A stretch of 64,000 nucleotides of DNA, from NCBI GenBank assembly GCA_944382775.1, contig CALWNI010000068.1, forward strand, positions 1 through 64,000. Reading direction: 5' to 3'. The notes under the pieces are model-generated. The model made no database searches and was not told the DNA's origin. It saw only the letters and a list, made by a program, of their open reading frames with translations. Made by a program: the position numbers and the translations under genes. Origin of the DNA: an uncultured Allofournierella sp. (GTDB lineage Bacteria; Bacillota; Clostridia; Oscillospirales; Ruminococcaceae). Shown piece after piece: positions 63,357-64,000 of this stretch (its first letter is position 1; each line of letters begins with the position of its first letter).

Positions 63357-63441
63357 AACGCTTCCCTCTTTTGATTTTAATATAGTAGATAAATCCAACA
63401 AGATAAAAATACGCTATCAACCTTAGATGTACCTTAAATAT

Positions 63442-63482
63442 AAAAAGATGCGAGCGTTACACAATGACGCTCGCATCTTTTT
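63442..63482 (-). terminator. Terminator of the CMD-cupin gene
   Basis: AAAAAGATGCGAGCGT and complement (63442-63457, 63467-63482), nine-base loop; symmetric A/T flanks. Confidence 0.85.
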
Positions 63483-63486
63483 ATAT

Positions 63487-64000
63487 TTAGATTGCATCCA
63501 GATTATAGTATGCAGTATCCTCCACTGCTTCCAACCATTCATTGGAGGTTTCTTGTCCCGGAACCTCTATGGCTAAATGAGAAAACCAACTGTCAGGCGT
63601 TGCCCCGTGCCAATGTTTTACTCCAGCCGGAATGTTAATTACGTCACCTGCCTTTAATTTACGGGCAGGTTTGCCCCATTCCTGATAATATCCCGTTCCA
63701 TTGACACAAATTAAAATTTGACCGCCACCGCTTTTTGCGTGATGAATGTGCCAGTTATTGCGACATCCTGGTTCAAAGGTAACATTATGAATGCTTACTT
63801 GTTCCGGCGATACCGGGGCAAGATAGCTTTTTCCAATAAAATATTGAGCAAATGCATTGTTTGGCTGTCCTATGGGAAAAATCATCTGATTTTGATGTTT
63901 AACCTTCCCCTCCATTTCATCAGATTCTTCTGCCCAAACTTCTTTTGCCATATAAAATGCTGCCCATGCTTTCGGCCACCCCACATAAAATGCCGCATGT
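63487..64000 (-). CDS. Carboxymuconolactone decarboxylase-cupin protein (3' part, runs off the window)
   Basis: The frame continues to the right edge, so the start lies outside the window. The first visible residues (AAFYVGWPKAWAAFYMAKEVW) are the C-terminal helix of a carboxymuconolactone decarboxylase/AhpD-like domain. A cupin of about 110 residues follows with the metal-binding motif HIHHAKSGGGQ and GVKHWHGATPDSWFSHLAIE. CMD-cupin fusions occur widely in gut bacteria, with poorly defined roles (peroxide or lactone chemistry suggested). A GTG at 63984 is an internal codon, not a start. Minus-strand terminator follows. Confidence 0.8.
   Translation of the reverse strand, partial: HAAFYVGWPKAWAAFYMAKEVWAEESDEMEGKVKHQNQMIFPIGQPNNAFAQYFIGKSYLAPVSPEQVSIHNVTFEPGCRNNWHIHHAKSGGGQILICVNGTGYYQEWGKPARKLKAGDVINIPAGVKHWHGATPDSWFSHLAIEVPGQETSNEWLEAVEDTAYYNLDAI

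Noticed and set aside
1..64000. CRISPR array, insertion sequence, prophage or restriction system
   Set aside because: No direct-repeat/spacer arrays, transposase, integrase, phage or methylase-nuclease genes were found on reading both strands.

Overview
The window looks like a chromosomal segment of an anaerobic, endospore-forming Firmicute of class Clostridia, plausibly a gut Oscillospiraceae/Ruminococcaceae-type bacterium. The evidence is the sporulation set (spoIIGA-sigE, sigG, yqfC-yqfD, ylbJ, ymxH-like gene, gerA operon), an [FeFe] hydrogenase, Hcp, an NADH oxidase, an AT-rich base composition, and Gram-positive signals: strong AGGAGG-type ribosome sites, TTGACA/TATAAT promoters and frequent TTG starts. 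The taxon is inferred from gene content only. No CRISPR array, insertion sequence, prophage or rRNA gene was seen.

Layout. 1-2.9 kb (minus): hprK, a PHP-domain protein, a ROK sugar kinase and the 5' end of murB, in one operon with a clear promoter. 2.9-6.4 kb: gerAA-gerAB-gerAC germinant receptor, divergent from a DUF421/DUF4363 pair (6.5-7.6 kb). 7.6-9.4 kb: nrdR and a MocR-like class I aminotransferase. 9.5-13.1 kb: tRNA-Leu(UAA), a large DUF6311-like membrane protein, an RluA-type pseudouridine synthase and tRNA-Ser(GGA). 13.2-15.2 kb: a small conserved protein and a solute-binding/EAL c-di-GMP phosphodiesterase. 15.4-20.2 kb: the livKHMGF branched-chain amino acid ABC transporter. 20.5-26.3 kb: xpt, yerC, rpsB-tsf, an LTA-synthase-like sulfatase and a YlmC/YmxH protein. 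26.5-30.4 kb: a HAD phosphatase, spoIIGA-sigE and sigG. 30.4-38.3 kb (minus): the conserved yqfC-yqfD-phoH-ybeY-dgkA-era-yqzL-recO-mutS2 block, with an unlisted 54-codon yqzL-like gene. 38.4-41.5 kb: ylbJ, tRNA-Thr(CGU), a decayed GGDEF gene and an APC permease.

41.6-64 kb is more accessory. It holds a cytoplasmic ParB-like/BMP fusion with a metallophosphoesterase, an SDR resembling bile-acid 7-alpha-hydroxysteroid dehydrogenases, an NADH oxidase, and an unclassified surface-anchored protein. Next comes an HcpR-like regulator divergent from a ferredoxin-hcp-unknown-hemerythrin operon (nitrosative/oxidative stress). Then follow an AraC regulator with an orphan binding protein, rlmD, a HIT protein, a coupled nhaC-iadA pair and an [FeFe] hydrogenase with an unusual NuoF-tail/GltD-like partner. 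The segment ends with a DUF4405 gene split by one in-frame stop and a truncated carboxymuconolactone decarboxylase-cupin gene.

Functionally, carbon control (hprK), sporulation and germination (gerA, DUF421, spoIIG, sigG, yqfCD, ylbJ), ribosome and DNA maintenance (era, ybeY, recO, mutS2, rlmD) and anaerobic redox and stress handling (hcp cluster, Nox, hydrogenase) dominate. The most unusual items are the BMP/ParB fusion operon, the FMN-less hydrogenase partner, the unknown gene inside the hcp-hemerythrin operon, the motif-rich secreted protein beside hcpR and the DUF4405 gene with a single internal stop. I see no clear evidence of a wholly new defence or mobile system.
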